From contig NZ_FWER01000044.1 in the NCBI RefSeq assembly GCF_900169785.1, positions 1 through 48,129 of the forward strand: 48,129 nucleotides of DNA. Reading direction: 5' to 3'. The DNA comes from Rhizobium sullae (GTDB lineage: Bacteria > Pseudomonadota > Alphaproteobacteria > Rhizobiales > Rhizobiaceae). Shown here piece after piece: positions 1 through 7,103 of this stretch. Position 1 is the first letter of the stretch. Every line of letters starts with the position of its first letter. The notes below the pieces were generated by a model. It saw only the letters and a program-made list of their open reading frames with translations, ran no database searches and was not told the origin of the DNA. Both the position numbers and the translations under genes were made by a program.

Positions 1-277
1 CGGCAAAGATTCGGCTGCTTTCGCGCGCATAGTCCGTGATCATTTCTGCTGAGAAATCATTGAAAACGTCTAATGCGTCAGGTGCGGCCTGCGCGCCCGT
101 CAGGGCGCCGACAAACGCGACGTCCTTCTCGATGCGATCGAGCCAGAACGTGAGGCCCTCGATCTGAAACCGAAGCGCCGCACCCGCGAACCCGGCTTGA
201 AACCTCGTGCTTGCCAAAATGGCAGCGCCGAAGGGGCTGAATTGCGAAAATGGAAGTGGCATGTGCAAACTAGTCAT
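1..277 (-). CDS. phasin-like protein, N-terminal part (cut by window edge)
   Basis: An open frame starts at ATG 277 and runs off the left edge, giving about 92 residues. The protein begins MTSLHMPLPF, followed by an amphipathic, Ala/Phe-rich helical stretch with the words RFQIEGLTFWLDRIEKDV and FNDFSAEMITDYARES. This resembles polyhydroxyalkanoate granule-associated phasins, whose long helices coat storage granules in the cytoplasm. An in-frame ATG at 262 is an alternative start. The next complete gene is far away, so operon context is not visible. The family assignment rests on overall helix character and remembered motif likeness, so it is tentative. Confidence 0.5.
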   Translation of the reverse strand, partial: MTSLHMPLPFSQFSPFGAAILASTRFQAGFAGAALRFQIEGLTFWLDRIEKDVAFVGALTGAQAAPDALDVFNDFSAEMITDYARESSRIFA

Positions 278-304
278 GTGCGGCCTCCGCGGTTGTTCAG
301 AATA

Positions 305-820
305 TCAGGCTAGATTGTTTCTTCGCCGTCGTCCTTGATCTCTCTCAAGCCGGATCGGGCAATGACCGCTGCCGTTCGTGGCGTCCTGTGACAGATCACG
401 CTTGTTTCGCCCCCCCGCCGCATTTGGATCGGCAAGCCTGAGGCGCACTAGTTCAAGCCCGGCATCACCAGATGGGGTCGCGACCTCAAATCCAAGCTTG
501 CGGCACAACCCGAGCATCTTTGCGTTGCCGCGCAGACCGGAGCCACGGACCTCGGCCAGACCCTCTGCGCGCGCGAACATCAGGAGCTGTTGCAAGAGCG
601 CCGTTCCCGAGCCGATGCGCTGTTGGTCGCTCCTGACGGGTGGGTCATAGTCGCCCCACTCCCTCCCCGCGTCAATCACGAGACGAGAAACGCCTACAAG
701 CTGCCCTGCCGGATTGATCGCCACGAAGGCCATCTCCCTCTCGTAGTCGATGTGCGCCATGCGGACAATTGCCGCCTTGGAAAGCCTTGTCTGCCCAAAG
801 CCGATTCGATCCCGGAGCAA
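305..820 (-). pseudogene. GNAT domain fragment (Pat / acyl-CoA synthetase-type C-terminus)
   Basis: The frame from 991 to 305 encodes 228 residues, but only the part after about residue 69 (near base 787) looks like protein. It carries VRMAHIDYEREMAFVAI, then QQRIGSGTALLQQLL (the acetyl-CoA binding Q/RxxGxG/A loop) and MLGLCRKLGFEV. This is the order found in the GNAT domain that closes the large Pat-type acetate-CoA ligase/protein acetyltransferases of about 900 aa. The roughly 700-residue ligase part is absent. Upstream the frame runs antisense through a transposase fragment, so its ATG at 991 is not an authentic start. I read this as a stranded 3' end of a pat-like gene; activity as a free acetyltransferase is unlikely but cannot be excluded. 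Confidence 0.6.
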
Positions 821-825
821 GGCGT

Positions 826-1090
826 CATCGGTCTGTCCGATGTCGCGTGGGAGGAGGCGAAGCGCAGCGTGGCAGTTATCCGCCCGATCGCTGAACTGCC
901 GGCTGCACCAGCGCATCTTGCGCGACGAGCTGGAAGGGTACTCGGCCTTACGGAGCGGACAGTCTATGCGCTCATCCGCCGGTATCGCCAATCCGGGGTC
1001 TTGTTAGTTCGTTAGCACCCAGGCCTTCGTCACGCGGCAAGGGCAAAGGCCGTCTTCCGCATACGGCGGAGACAACCACAATCGGCATGC
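826..1090 (+). pseudogene. Mu/TniA-type transposase N-terminal fragment, frameshifted
   Basis: Reading rightward, VIGLSDVAWEEAKRSVAVIR is followed by HLARRAGRVLGLTERTVYAL and IRRYRQSG. This matches the helix-turn-helix N-terminus of the large Mu/TniA-like DDE transposases that carry a Mu-type C-terminal domain. The frame then closes at 1015, but the homologous reading continues in the next frame as GLVSSLAPRPSSRGKGKGRL, so one base is missing near 993-998. Similarity fades by about 1090 and the DDE catalytic core is absent. The fragment lies directly against the GNAT fragment on the other strand, consistent with an old insertion or deletion scar. Confidence 0.7.
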
Positions 1091-1164
1091 TGGCTGGCGC
1101 TCGTTTTTGTCTACCGGTCGCTTGCAATGCGCAAGCCCGAACTCAATGCCGGTCCCCACGCCTA

Positions 1165-1770
1165 CTATACGTCAAATCGCTCAAGCATTCTTTTAAGCTG
1201 AATATTCTGCAACTGGAGCTTTTGGGCCAGCTCGGCTCTCAGTCGCCTGATTTCATCGTCCAGGACTGCCACCTCATCGAAGAAGGCTCCCCGGGAGGGC
1301 GAGGATTGCGCACTTTCATCCTTGTTCCCCGGGGCATTGCTCTGGGAAACCATGTCGGCTCGGGCATTCTTCGCGCGTCCTGACAGCTTCGCCAAGGGTG
1401 CTCGCGGGGATTTTTTGCGTGTTGCGCTTCGCGGCACCAACGCATGCGCTTCAGCACCCGACCGACTGACCTCTTGATGCGCAGCTGTTTGGATGTCTTC
1501 AGCATCGATTGGCGTCGAGGGTGCTCCTCCGGTGTCCGGATGGCGTTCGCTTCTGTTTGAAGTCGTTGCTGCCCCGAGATCAAAAGGTCGGTTCTCGGCG
1601 CGGTCGGATACGGGGAATGCTTCTGTTGAATTTAACGGAAGTACCGTCGATTGTTGCGCTTCGCTTTCGCTGGGCTTGGAATTGGGACTATGCCCGGCCG
1701 AACTCTCTCGAACTTCCGCCGGTCGTCGCGGCGACGTTAACTGAGCGAGGAATTTCCATGGTGATTTCAT
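1165..1770 (-). CDS. SyrB-related hypothetical protein with C-terminal coiled coil
   Basis: The gene encodes 201 aa. The first two thirds are low-complexity and rich in Ser, Pro, Ala and Arg, so probably disordered. The last 45 residues (DEVAVLDDEIRRLRAELAQK, then LQLQNIQLKRMLERFDV) form a regular heptad-like helix. This tail has the same layout as the C-terminus of the SyrB-family protein encoded just upstream (LEEENKRLRKAMAEKLRAEN), so the two look like diverged paralogues, possibly able to pair. No enzymatic motif is present. Both are on the minus strand with a gap of about 140 bp. SyrB itself is known as a repressor of syrM in Sinorhizobium; any regulatory role here is inference. Confidence 0.55.
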   Translation of the reverse strand: MKSPWKFLAQLTSPRRPAEVRESSAGHSPNSKPSESEAQQSTVLPLNSTEAFPVSDRAENRPFDLGAATTSNRSERHPDTGGAPSTPIDAEDIQTAAHQEVSRSGAEAHALVPRSATRKKSPRAPLAKLSGRAKNARADMVSQSNAPGNKDESAQSSPSRGAFFDEVAVLDDEIRRLRAELAQKLQLQNIQLKRMLERFDV

Positions 1771-1914
1771 TGTGCTTCGACCTCGAGTGACCCCGCGCTG
1801 CGACGTTGCCGCAGCCTCAGGTCCAAGCTCATGACGTGAGCCCGGCGAATTTCTCCTACCGAAAATGTAGTGGCTGGGGCCGATCTCGCAACCGGTCCCG
1901 TTGTTACTCGGTGA

Positions 1915-2346
1915 TCAATCGAGTCCAAGCCGCTTGCGCAGATCGGCGTTTTCCGCACGCAGCTTTTCTGCCATAGCTTTCCGGAGCCTTTTATTCTCTT
2001 CCTCGAGCTGAATGAGGTCTGCCATCTCATCCATCGTCGAAAGAGTCGCCTTTGCCGTTGGTCCGGGTTGCTTTGCCGTCCTCTTTCTGCCGGTTGCCTC
2101 GATGGCGTCCTTCCTCGTGCTCTTGCCGGTGACTTCCGTTCCCACGGGCGTCAGCTTCGCTGCTTCAGCGTGTTCGCCACTCTTCTTGCGACCCCTCGGC
2201 AACTTCGCTGAGGCGACTACCGTTGCTTCGGTAGTTGCCTTCTGACGCCGTGGTGCGCGTTGCTTCTTAAGCGCCGGCTTTTGTGCCGCGGTATTCGTTT
2301 CGACGCCCTCCGTAGTGGAGCCCGTATTGTTCTGGTCAGCCATCAA
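1915..2346 (-). CDS. SyrB-family putative transcriptional regulator
   Basis: The gene encodes 143 aa. A basic, Lys/Arg/Ala-rich N-terminal half (KKQRAPRRQKATTE, LPRGRKKSGEHAEA) resembles AT-hook or histone-like tails. It is followed by DEMADLIQLEEENKRLRK and AEKLRAENADLRKRLGLD. This architecture and the closing DLRKRLGLD are characteristic of the SyrB proteins of Sinorhizobium/Rhizobium, where SyrB represses the symbiosis regulator syrM. Two ATG codons are adjacent (2346 and 2343), with an AGGGGA-like ribosome site about 6-9 bases upstream. An inverted repeat at 2362-2377 lies just upstream. SyrB-like genes are often multicopy and beside insertion sequences, as here. The DNA target is unknown. 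Confidence 0.75.
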   Translation of the reverse strand: MMADQNNTGSTTEGVETNTAAQKPALKKQRAPRRQKATTEATVVASAKLPRGRKKSGEHAEAAKLTPVGTEVTGKSTRKDAIEATGRKRTAKQPGPTAKATLSTMDEMADLIQLEEENKRLRKAMAEKLRAENADLRKRLGLD

Positions 2347-2361
2347 TTATCCCCTTTGTGC

Positions 2362-2377
2362 CCGACAGTCTTGTCGG
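2362..2377. repeat. perfect inverted repeat upstream of the SyrB-family gene
   Basis: CCGACA-GTCT-TGTCGG is a 6-bp perfect dyad with a 4-base loop. A partly complementary GCC/GGC extension flanks it. It sits about 15 bases upstream of the start of the SyrB-family gene, just before its ribosome site. It could be an operator or a 5'-UTR hairpin; the sequence cannot decide. Confidence 0.4.
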
Positions 2378-2607
2378 CTGGGCGAAAGGCGGAGTCAACA
2401 TGATCATTATGGAAAGCCCGCAATTTTCGGATGCACCGCCTAATCGGTAGCGCGTTGGAGCTCGCTCAATTGTTCAATGCTTACCTTGAATTGGGTCGCG
2501 TCGCGTGCAAGCGCGGCCCGTCCAGAAAGATCGGGATCGATTTGGGCTCGACGCGGATAATGCGGTTCCCACCGAAGCCAACGCGATCCTGAATTTCCCG
2601 CCAATCG

Positions 2608-2994
2608 TTACCATTTTCGGGCCGGAACCTTATCTCGCCGCGTTATGCCCGCAGACCGACCGCCCTCTATGAAGACGGTATCGAACGTGATCCGTGCGTT
2701 TCCCACAAAGTCGAGGTATCCGACGTCGAAGTCACGGCAAAGGGTCCGCGCGTCCTGAGATAGGTAGGGAGCGATGAAGATCGCCACCGCTGGCGGATCA
2801 AACTTCTCCGCAGCCCTCCGAAGCTGAAAAACTGCGGAACACACATGCCGCGGCTGGCTGACCGGTTTGAATTCGCAGACGAGGGAGCGGCGGCTCCCTG
2901 CTAACCACGCCAACCCAGCAACGCAATCCGGCTGCAACCCTCTACGCCTTGAGTGAATTTGAACCATTGACCCGCGAATGGCATTCTGGGGCAC
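2608..2994 (-). pseudogene. fragment of a nuclease-like / AbiEi-like conserved protein
   Basis: The frame encodes 128 aa with the segments LVCEFKPVSQPRHVCSAVFQ and AIFIAPYLSQDARTLCRD, then VGYLDFVGNARITFDTVFIE. I recognise the pattern of acidic/E-x-K, IAPYLS and GYLDxxGN from a family of bacterial proteins that pair a small nuclease-like fold with a winged helix and resemble AbiEi-type antitoxins. Here the protein stops right after the GYLD block, so the C-terminal winged helix is missing. Downstream on the same strand (to 2481) another frame without a start codon stays open (REIQDRVGFGGNRIIRVEPK) and may be further debris. Treated as a truncated relic; the family call is tentative. Confidence 0.4.
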
Positions 2995-3183
2995 TGGCCT
3001 CTAATCGATACTTGCGGTTGTCACGAAGCAGTTCGTGAGCCAGCGTGTGACCCTGCTTCTGTCATTTGAATCCGTGCCAAATATTTCCGGGGAACCTTTC
3101 CGGGGATGCTGCATCCAATGTCTGCCGTCGAATACAGGCGTCGCCTGTTTCGGCGCAATAGTTGGACCTTCGGGAGTTAGATC

Positions 3184-3705
3184 ATGTTGAAGCGCATTCT
3201 GGCAGCGACCTTCTTCGCGGCATCATTGGCCACCGGTGCGATGGCTGACGATGCCAAGCCGACCGATCCGCAGATCGCCCATGTCGCCTACACAGCTGGA
3301 CAGATCGACGTCACCGCCGCAGAGCAGGCGCTGAGGAAAAGCAAGAACGCCGATGTCATCGCATTCGCGAAAGTTATGGAACGCGATCACAAGGCGGTCA
3401 ATGAACAGGCATTGGCTCTGGTCAAGAAGCTGAAGGTTACGCCGGAAGACAATGCGATCAGCCAGTCCTTATCCTCCCAAGCGACAAAGGAGTTGGCAAC
3501 GCTCGACGCGCTCAATAGTGCCGCCTTCGACAAGGCCTATGTCGAAAACGAGGTGGCTTACCACAAGGCGGTCAATAATGCGCTCGCGGAAACCCTGATC
3601 CCCTCCGCAAAAAATGCCGAACTCAAGGCGCTGCTGGAAACCGGCCTGACGTTGTTTAAGGAACACCAGATGCATGCTGAGCATCTGGCCTCGATGATCA
3701 AATAG
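3184..3705 (+). CDS. DUF4142 domain periplasmic protein
   Basis: The gene encodes 173 aa. An N-terminal Sec signal peptide (MLKRILAATFFAASLATGAMA, then DDAKP) is followed by an all-helical ferritin-like bundle typical of DUF4142: ADVIAFAKVMERDHKAVNEQ in the first half and KEHQMHAEHLASMI at the end. Family members are secreted or periplasmic and of uncertain role, often linked to envelope or oxidative stress. The gene starts the operon DUF4142-cupredoxin-ECF sigma, with 8 bp to the next start. GGAG lies 11-14 bases before the ATG. Confidence 0.85.
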   Translation: MLKRILAATFFAASLATGAMADDAKPTDPQIAHVAYTAGQIDVTAAEQALRKSKNADVIAFAKVMERDHKAVNEQALALVKKLKVTPEDNAISQSLSSQATKELATLDALNSAAFDKAYVENEVAYHKAVNNALAETLIPSAKNAELKALLETGLTLFKEHQMHAEHLASMIK

Positions 3706-3713
3706 ACGCAACG

Positions 3714-4043
3714 ATGACCTCGGCATTCAGAACGGTACTGCTCACGGTGGCGGTTGCGGCAACCTTTGCCATGGCATCGCCTGCTGCTTTGGCGGCGGAA
3801 TATCAGATCACGATCGCCAATATGGGGTTCGGTGCGCCGGCGGGCTCGCTTCACGTGGGCGACGTGATCATCTGGCGAAACGATGATATCTTCCGTCATA
3901 CAGCCACGGCGCGCGACAAGAGCTTCGACGTCGATCTTCCGCCGAAGTCGGAGAGACGAATAACGGTCAGGCAGAGAGGAGTCATCGATTTCTACTGCCG
4001 TTTCCACCCTGCGATGGTGGGGAGACTGGACGTCCAGCGATAG
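3714..4043 (+). CDS. cupredoxin-fold periplasmic copper protein
   Basis: The gene encodes 109 aa with a signal peptide cleaved around ALAA (residues 25-28). The mature 80-residue domain has a plastocyanin/pseudoazurin-like type I copper site with all four ligands visible: His62 in FRHT, and Cys95, His98 and Met101 in FYCRFHPAM. It could carry electrons or bind copper in the periplasm. It lies between the DUF4142 gene and the ECF sigma gene in one operon, a combination that suggests a stress or metal-responsive envelope module. It is short for an amicyanin but within range for small cupredoxins. Confidence 0.85.
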   Translation: MTSAFRTVLLTVAVAATFAMASPAALAAEYQITIANMGFGAPAGSLHVGDVIIWRNDDIFRHTATARDKSFDVDLPPKSERRITVRQRGVIDFYCRFHPAMVGRLDVQR

Positions 4044-4084
4044 GGCTGGACGCTGCCCGACAACAGCGAAAAAACGGAGAATTC

Positions 4085-4801
4085 ATGGTTATTCCACTGG
4101 TCACGGCCGAACGACAGAATCTCGAAACATTTATGCTCGCCGAAAACCAGCTCGTCGAGCTTGCACGCGAGGGCAACGAACGTGCGATCCGCATGATTAT
4201 CCAGCGGTACAATCGACGCCTGTTCCGTACAGCGCGCGCCATCATTCGCGACGATGCCGAGGCGGAGGATATCGTGCAGGCCGCGTATGTTCAGGCCTTC
4301 ACACATCTGGCTTTGTTTCGCGGCAAGGCCCGGCTGTCCACCTGGCTGACGAGAATAGTCCTCAACGAAGCGCTCGGGCGCATACGCCGTCAACGGAAGA
4401 CCACCGGGCTCGAGGACCTTGACATGCAGTTGAAGAACCATGGAGGCCAAGTGTTGCAGTTTCCAATGTCGCTTGCTGTGTCCGATCCAGAGACGGAACT
4501 TTCACGCAGTGAAGTTCGCACGTTGCTCGAGCACGCGGTTGACGGGCTGCCGGTCGATTTTCGCGCTGTCTTTGTGCTCCGCGACGTGGAAGGCATGAGC
4601 ACTGAGGAAACCTCGGCACATCTCGATATCAGGATCGAGACGGTCAAGACCCGTCTGCACAGGGCGCGAAAGCTGATGCGCGTGGCAATAGAAAAGCAGC
4701 TTGCAGGAGCGTTCTCGGCCCTCTTCCCCTTCGATGGCTCCCGCTGCTCATCTATGGCCGATCGGGTTATCGTGGCGCTGCAGTCCCGCACGAAGGCTTG
4801 A
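4085..4801 (+). CDS. ECF-family RNA polymerase sigma factor
   Basis: The gene encodes 238 aa. Region 2 is clear (RYNRRLFRTARAIIRDDAEA, then EDIVQAAYVQAFTHLALFRG and STWLTRIVLNEALGRIRR). Region 4 contains LPVDFRAVFVLRDVEGMSTE and the helix-turn-helix IRIETVKTRLHRARKLM. It would direct RNA polymerase to stress promoters. GGAG lies 7 bases before ATG 4085; an internal ATG at 4133 is less likely. The protein is longer than the common 170-190 aa because of an N-terminal tail and a 30-residue C-terminal extension after region 4. No anti-sigma gene is next to it; the two upstream secreted proteins are the only partners. Confidence 0.9.
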   Translation: MVIPLVTAERQNLETFMLAENQLVELAREGNERAIRMIIQRYNRRLFRTARAIIRDDAEAEDIVQAAYVQAFTHLALFRGKARLSTWLTRIVLNEALGRIRRQRKTTGLEDLDMQLKNHGGQVLQFPMSLAVSDPETELSRSEVRTLLEHAVDGLPVDFRAVFVLRDVEGMSTEETSAHLDIRIETVKTRLHRARKLMRVAIEKQLAGAFSALFPFDGSRCSSMADRVIVALQSRTKA

Positions 4802-4930
4802 GATCGGTGCGCTTTTATCATGATATATGAGCTGCATAGCATCCATGGCGACATCATCTCGGAACGAAGGGCGGGTTCATCGGAATCGGCACTTTTGAAG
4901 CAGATAACGAGAGCATGGTCAGTCATCTAG

Positions 4931-5198
4931 ACGCTGAACGAGTTGGCAAGTCGCGCCGGCATGTCGCGCGCAGCCTTTGCGGGACGTTTCACGCATCTCG
5001 TGGGCCATGCGCCGATGCAGTATCTGACCCTCTGGCGTATGCGGATTGCCGCGCTTCCTTGGCGACAGCTCCATGAAGGTGGCGGCTGTAGGCCGTGAAA
5101 TTGGTTATGAATCCGAGGCTGCCTTCAGCCGGGCGTTCAAAAAGACCGTGGGCGTTTCACCTGCAGCACGGCGGGGTAATGCCGCTGGAACCGGCTGA
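4931..5198 (+). pseudogene. AraC-family regulator C-terminal fragment, frameshifted
   Basis: The reading TLNELASRAGMSRAAFAGRF, then THLVGHAPMQYLTLWRMRIA, is the first helix-turn-helix and linker of an AraC-type DNA-binding domain. Near 5050 the reading shifts by one base and continues as RFLGDSSMKVAAVGREIGYE and SEAAFSRAFKKTVGVSPAA, the second helix-turn-helix and signature, ending at TGA 5196-5198. The whole N-terminal sensor domain is missing and a stop codon directly precedes 4931. This is an inactive gene remnant. Confidence 0.8.
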
Positions 5199-5604
5199 TT
5201 TCGATACGGGCTGCTTCTCAAGCTCAGTGGCATTCGCAGCTCTGGTCGCCTCGGTCACCCATCGACTTTGCCCAATATCGGGAACGTGGGAGTGCGACCT
5301 CATGCCGATTCACATGCTGAGCCTGCAGGCGACGGTTTCGTCAAGGCAGGCGACACTGATTGCGGTCGGCGCAGACAGACTGACCCGCAACGTGCTTCTG
5401 CAGATATCACTCAATGCTGTTTGCCTGCGAATAAGAGCTGATGATCGGCAGGAACAGATATTGCTGGGCCGCCTGGGTCGATAGCAGTCCAATCGTTGCT
5501 TGACGCCAGGGATCTGAAGAGTAGTTAAGTCCTCATGCAACAGCCCCTCATTGCCGCCCAAGCCCCTCCCCCTCAAGGCGTCCTTTTTGTCTGAAGAGCC
5601 ATCC
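5199..5604. other. gap without a convincing gene
   Basis: Between the AraC remnant and the MFS gene no frame on either strand shows recognisable protein features. A short minus-strand reading near 5430-5520 (ATIGLLSTQAAQQYLFLPII) looks protein-like but has no start and soon hits a stop, so it may be further debris. The MFS promoter should lie at the right end, but I see no clear -35/-10 pair. Confidence 0.4.
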
Positions 5605-7071
5605 ATGTCTGAAAAAACTTCCCATCGCGGGCTCGTTGTGGTCGCGATCATGGCAAGCATGGCGATGATTGCCATCGAGGCAACGATCGTTTCGACGGCG
5701 ATGCCGCAAATCGCCGCCCAGTTGGGGCAGATCAACCTCTATTCCTGGGTTTTCTCGTCATTCCTTCTGACGCAGACGGCAACCACCGTTGTATTCGGCA
5801 AGCTCGCGGATATTTATGGCCGCAAACCGATGATCCTCCTGGGTATCGGATTGTTCCTGTTCGCATCCGTGCTTGCCGGCTTCGCATGGTCGATGCCGTC
5901 GATGATTGCTTTTCGGCTGCTCCAGGGTATCGGCGCCGGATCGATTCAGCCCGTCGCCATGACCGTAGTTGCCGATCTTTTTCCCGGAAACCAGCGAGGC
6001 AAGGTCCAAGGCTATCTCGCAAGCGTGTGGGCGCTGTCGGCCGTCGTTGGCCCGCTCCTCGGCAGCCTGATCATTCACAATCTCCCATGGGCCTGGGTAT
6101 TCTGGATCAACGTGCCGGTAGGACTTCTCGCCGCATTGGGGTTCATACTGTTTCTGCACGAGGAGAAGCGGAGTCGAATAGTCTCTGTCGATGTGCTCGG
6201 CGCGACACTTTTCGCCATTTCTATTTCCTCGTTGATGATTGCTTTGACGGAAATGGAAAATGCCGTATCGGGCCAAACCATCGCTGCCCTCGTCGTCGCT
6301 GTTGTCACTCTCACCGCTTTCATCTGGCAGGAACGCCGTGCCGAAGCGCCCATGGTCGCTCCTGACCTGTGGCTGAAACGGCCGATAGCATTCGCAAACC
6401 TGGCGGTCTTTTTCGCAAGCATGTCGATCATGGGTCTGACGACATTCCTGCCGATGTACGTGCAGACGGTTCTCAACCGCTCGCCTCTCGTGGCAGGCTT
6501 CGCATTGACCATGTTGCTGCTGGGCTGGCCCTGCGGTGCAACGATCGCATCCCGCCAGTTTGGCCGCTTCGGTTTGCGACCCATCATGATCGCCGGCAGC
6601 GTCTGCATTCCGGCGGGCACGTGCCTGCTGCTTCTCTTGACACCCTCGAGTTCGGCTGTCCTGGCTGGCGCCGGCTCACTTGTGATGGGTTTTGGCATGG
6701 GATTACTCAATATCTGCGCCTTGATCCTCATCCAGGAAAGCGTGAACTGGTCTGAACGCGGCAGCGCTACCGCCTCGAACGTCTTCTCGCGAAATCTCGG
6801 TAGCACGCTCGGCGCAGCCGTCCTTGGTGCAGTGCTGACCTATGGCCTGGCGCACACCACCAGCGGCCAGGCGATAACGCCGGAGCAACTGCGGGCTCTC
6901 TTGAACGGCACGGGTGCTGTCGTCAGCAGTGCAGAAGAGCTGCGGCTCGCCCTTCAGCACGCACTACATTCTACCTTCCTAGTCATGCTGGTGACCGCCG
7001 TATTGATCGTTCCAGCCTGCCTGCTTGTTCCGCGACCCGTAGCACGTCTGGAGATGCAACAGGAGACCTGA
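5605..7071 (+). CDS. MFS multidrug exporter, DHA2 (EmrB/QacA-like) family
   Basis: The gene encodes 488 aa from ATG 5605 (MSEKTSHRG), chosen over an upstream in-frame ATG at 5551 because an AAGAG element lies about 6 bases before it and the first membrane helix then starts normally. Features include the motif-A loop GKLADIYGRKPMILLG after TM2, motif C-like GPLLGSLI in TM5, and about 14 hydrophobic segments in total, the count of the drug:H+ antiporter-2 group. It should be an inner-membrane proton-driven exporter. There is no linked membrane-fusion (EmrA) gene. It converges with the alginate operon and is separated from it by only 32 bp. Confidence 0.85.
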   Translation: MSEKTSHRGLVVVAIMASMAMIAIEATIVSTAMPQIAAQLGQINLYSWVFSSFLLTQTATTVVFGKLADIYGRKPMILLGIGLFLFASVLAGFAWSMPSMIAFRLLQGIGAGSIQPVAMTVVADLFPGNQRGKVQGYLASVWALSAVVGPLLGSLIIHNLPWAWVFWINVPVGLLAALGFILFLHEEKRSRIVSVDVLGATLFAISISSLMIALTEMENAVSGQTIAALVVAVVTLTAFIWQERRAEAPMVAPDLWLKRPIAFANLAVFFASMSIMGLTTFLPMYVQTVLNRSPLVAGFALTMLLLGWPCGATIASRQFGRFGLRPIMIAGSVCIPAGTCLLLLLTPSSSAVLAGAGSLVMGFGMGLLNICALILIQESVNWSERGSATASNVFSRNLGSTLGAAVLGAVLTYGLAHTTSGQAITPEQLRALLNGTGAVVSSAEELRLALQHALHSTFLVMLVTAVLIVPACLLVPRPVARLEMQQET

Positions 7072-7103
7072 GCTTAACGCTCGCCCCACAAGCTCGCCAA
7101 AAA

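Noticed and set aside
305..991. A complete 228-aa acetyltransferase gene
   Set aside because: Only residues after about 69 belong to the GNAT fold; the first part is antisense to a transposase fragment, so the gene is a fragment.
5095..5484. A 129-codon plus-strand frame after the AraC remnant
   Set aside because: Its first part reads the AraC segment out of frame and the rest has no protein character.
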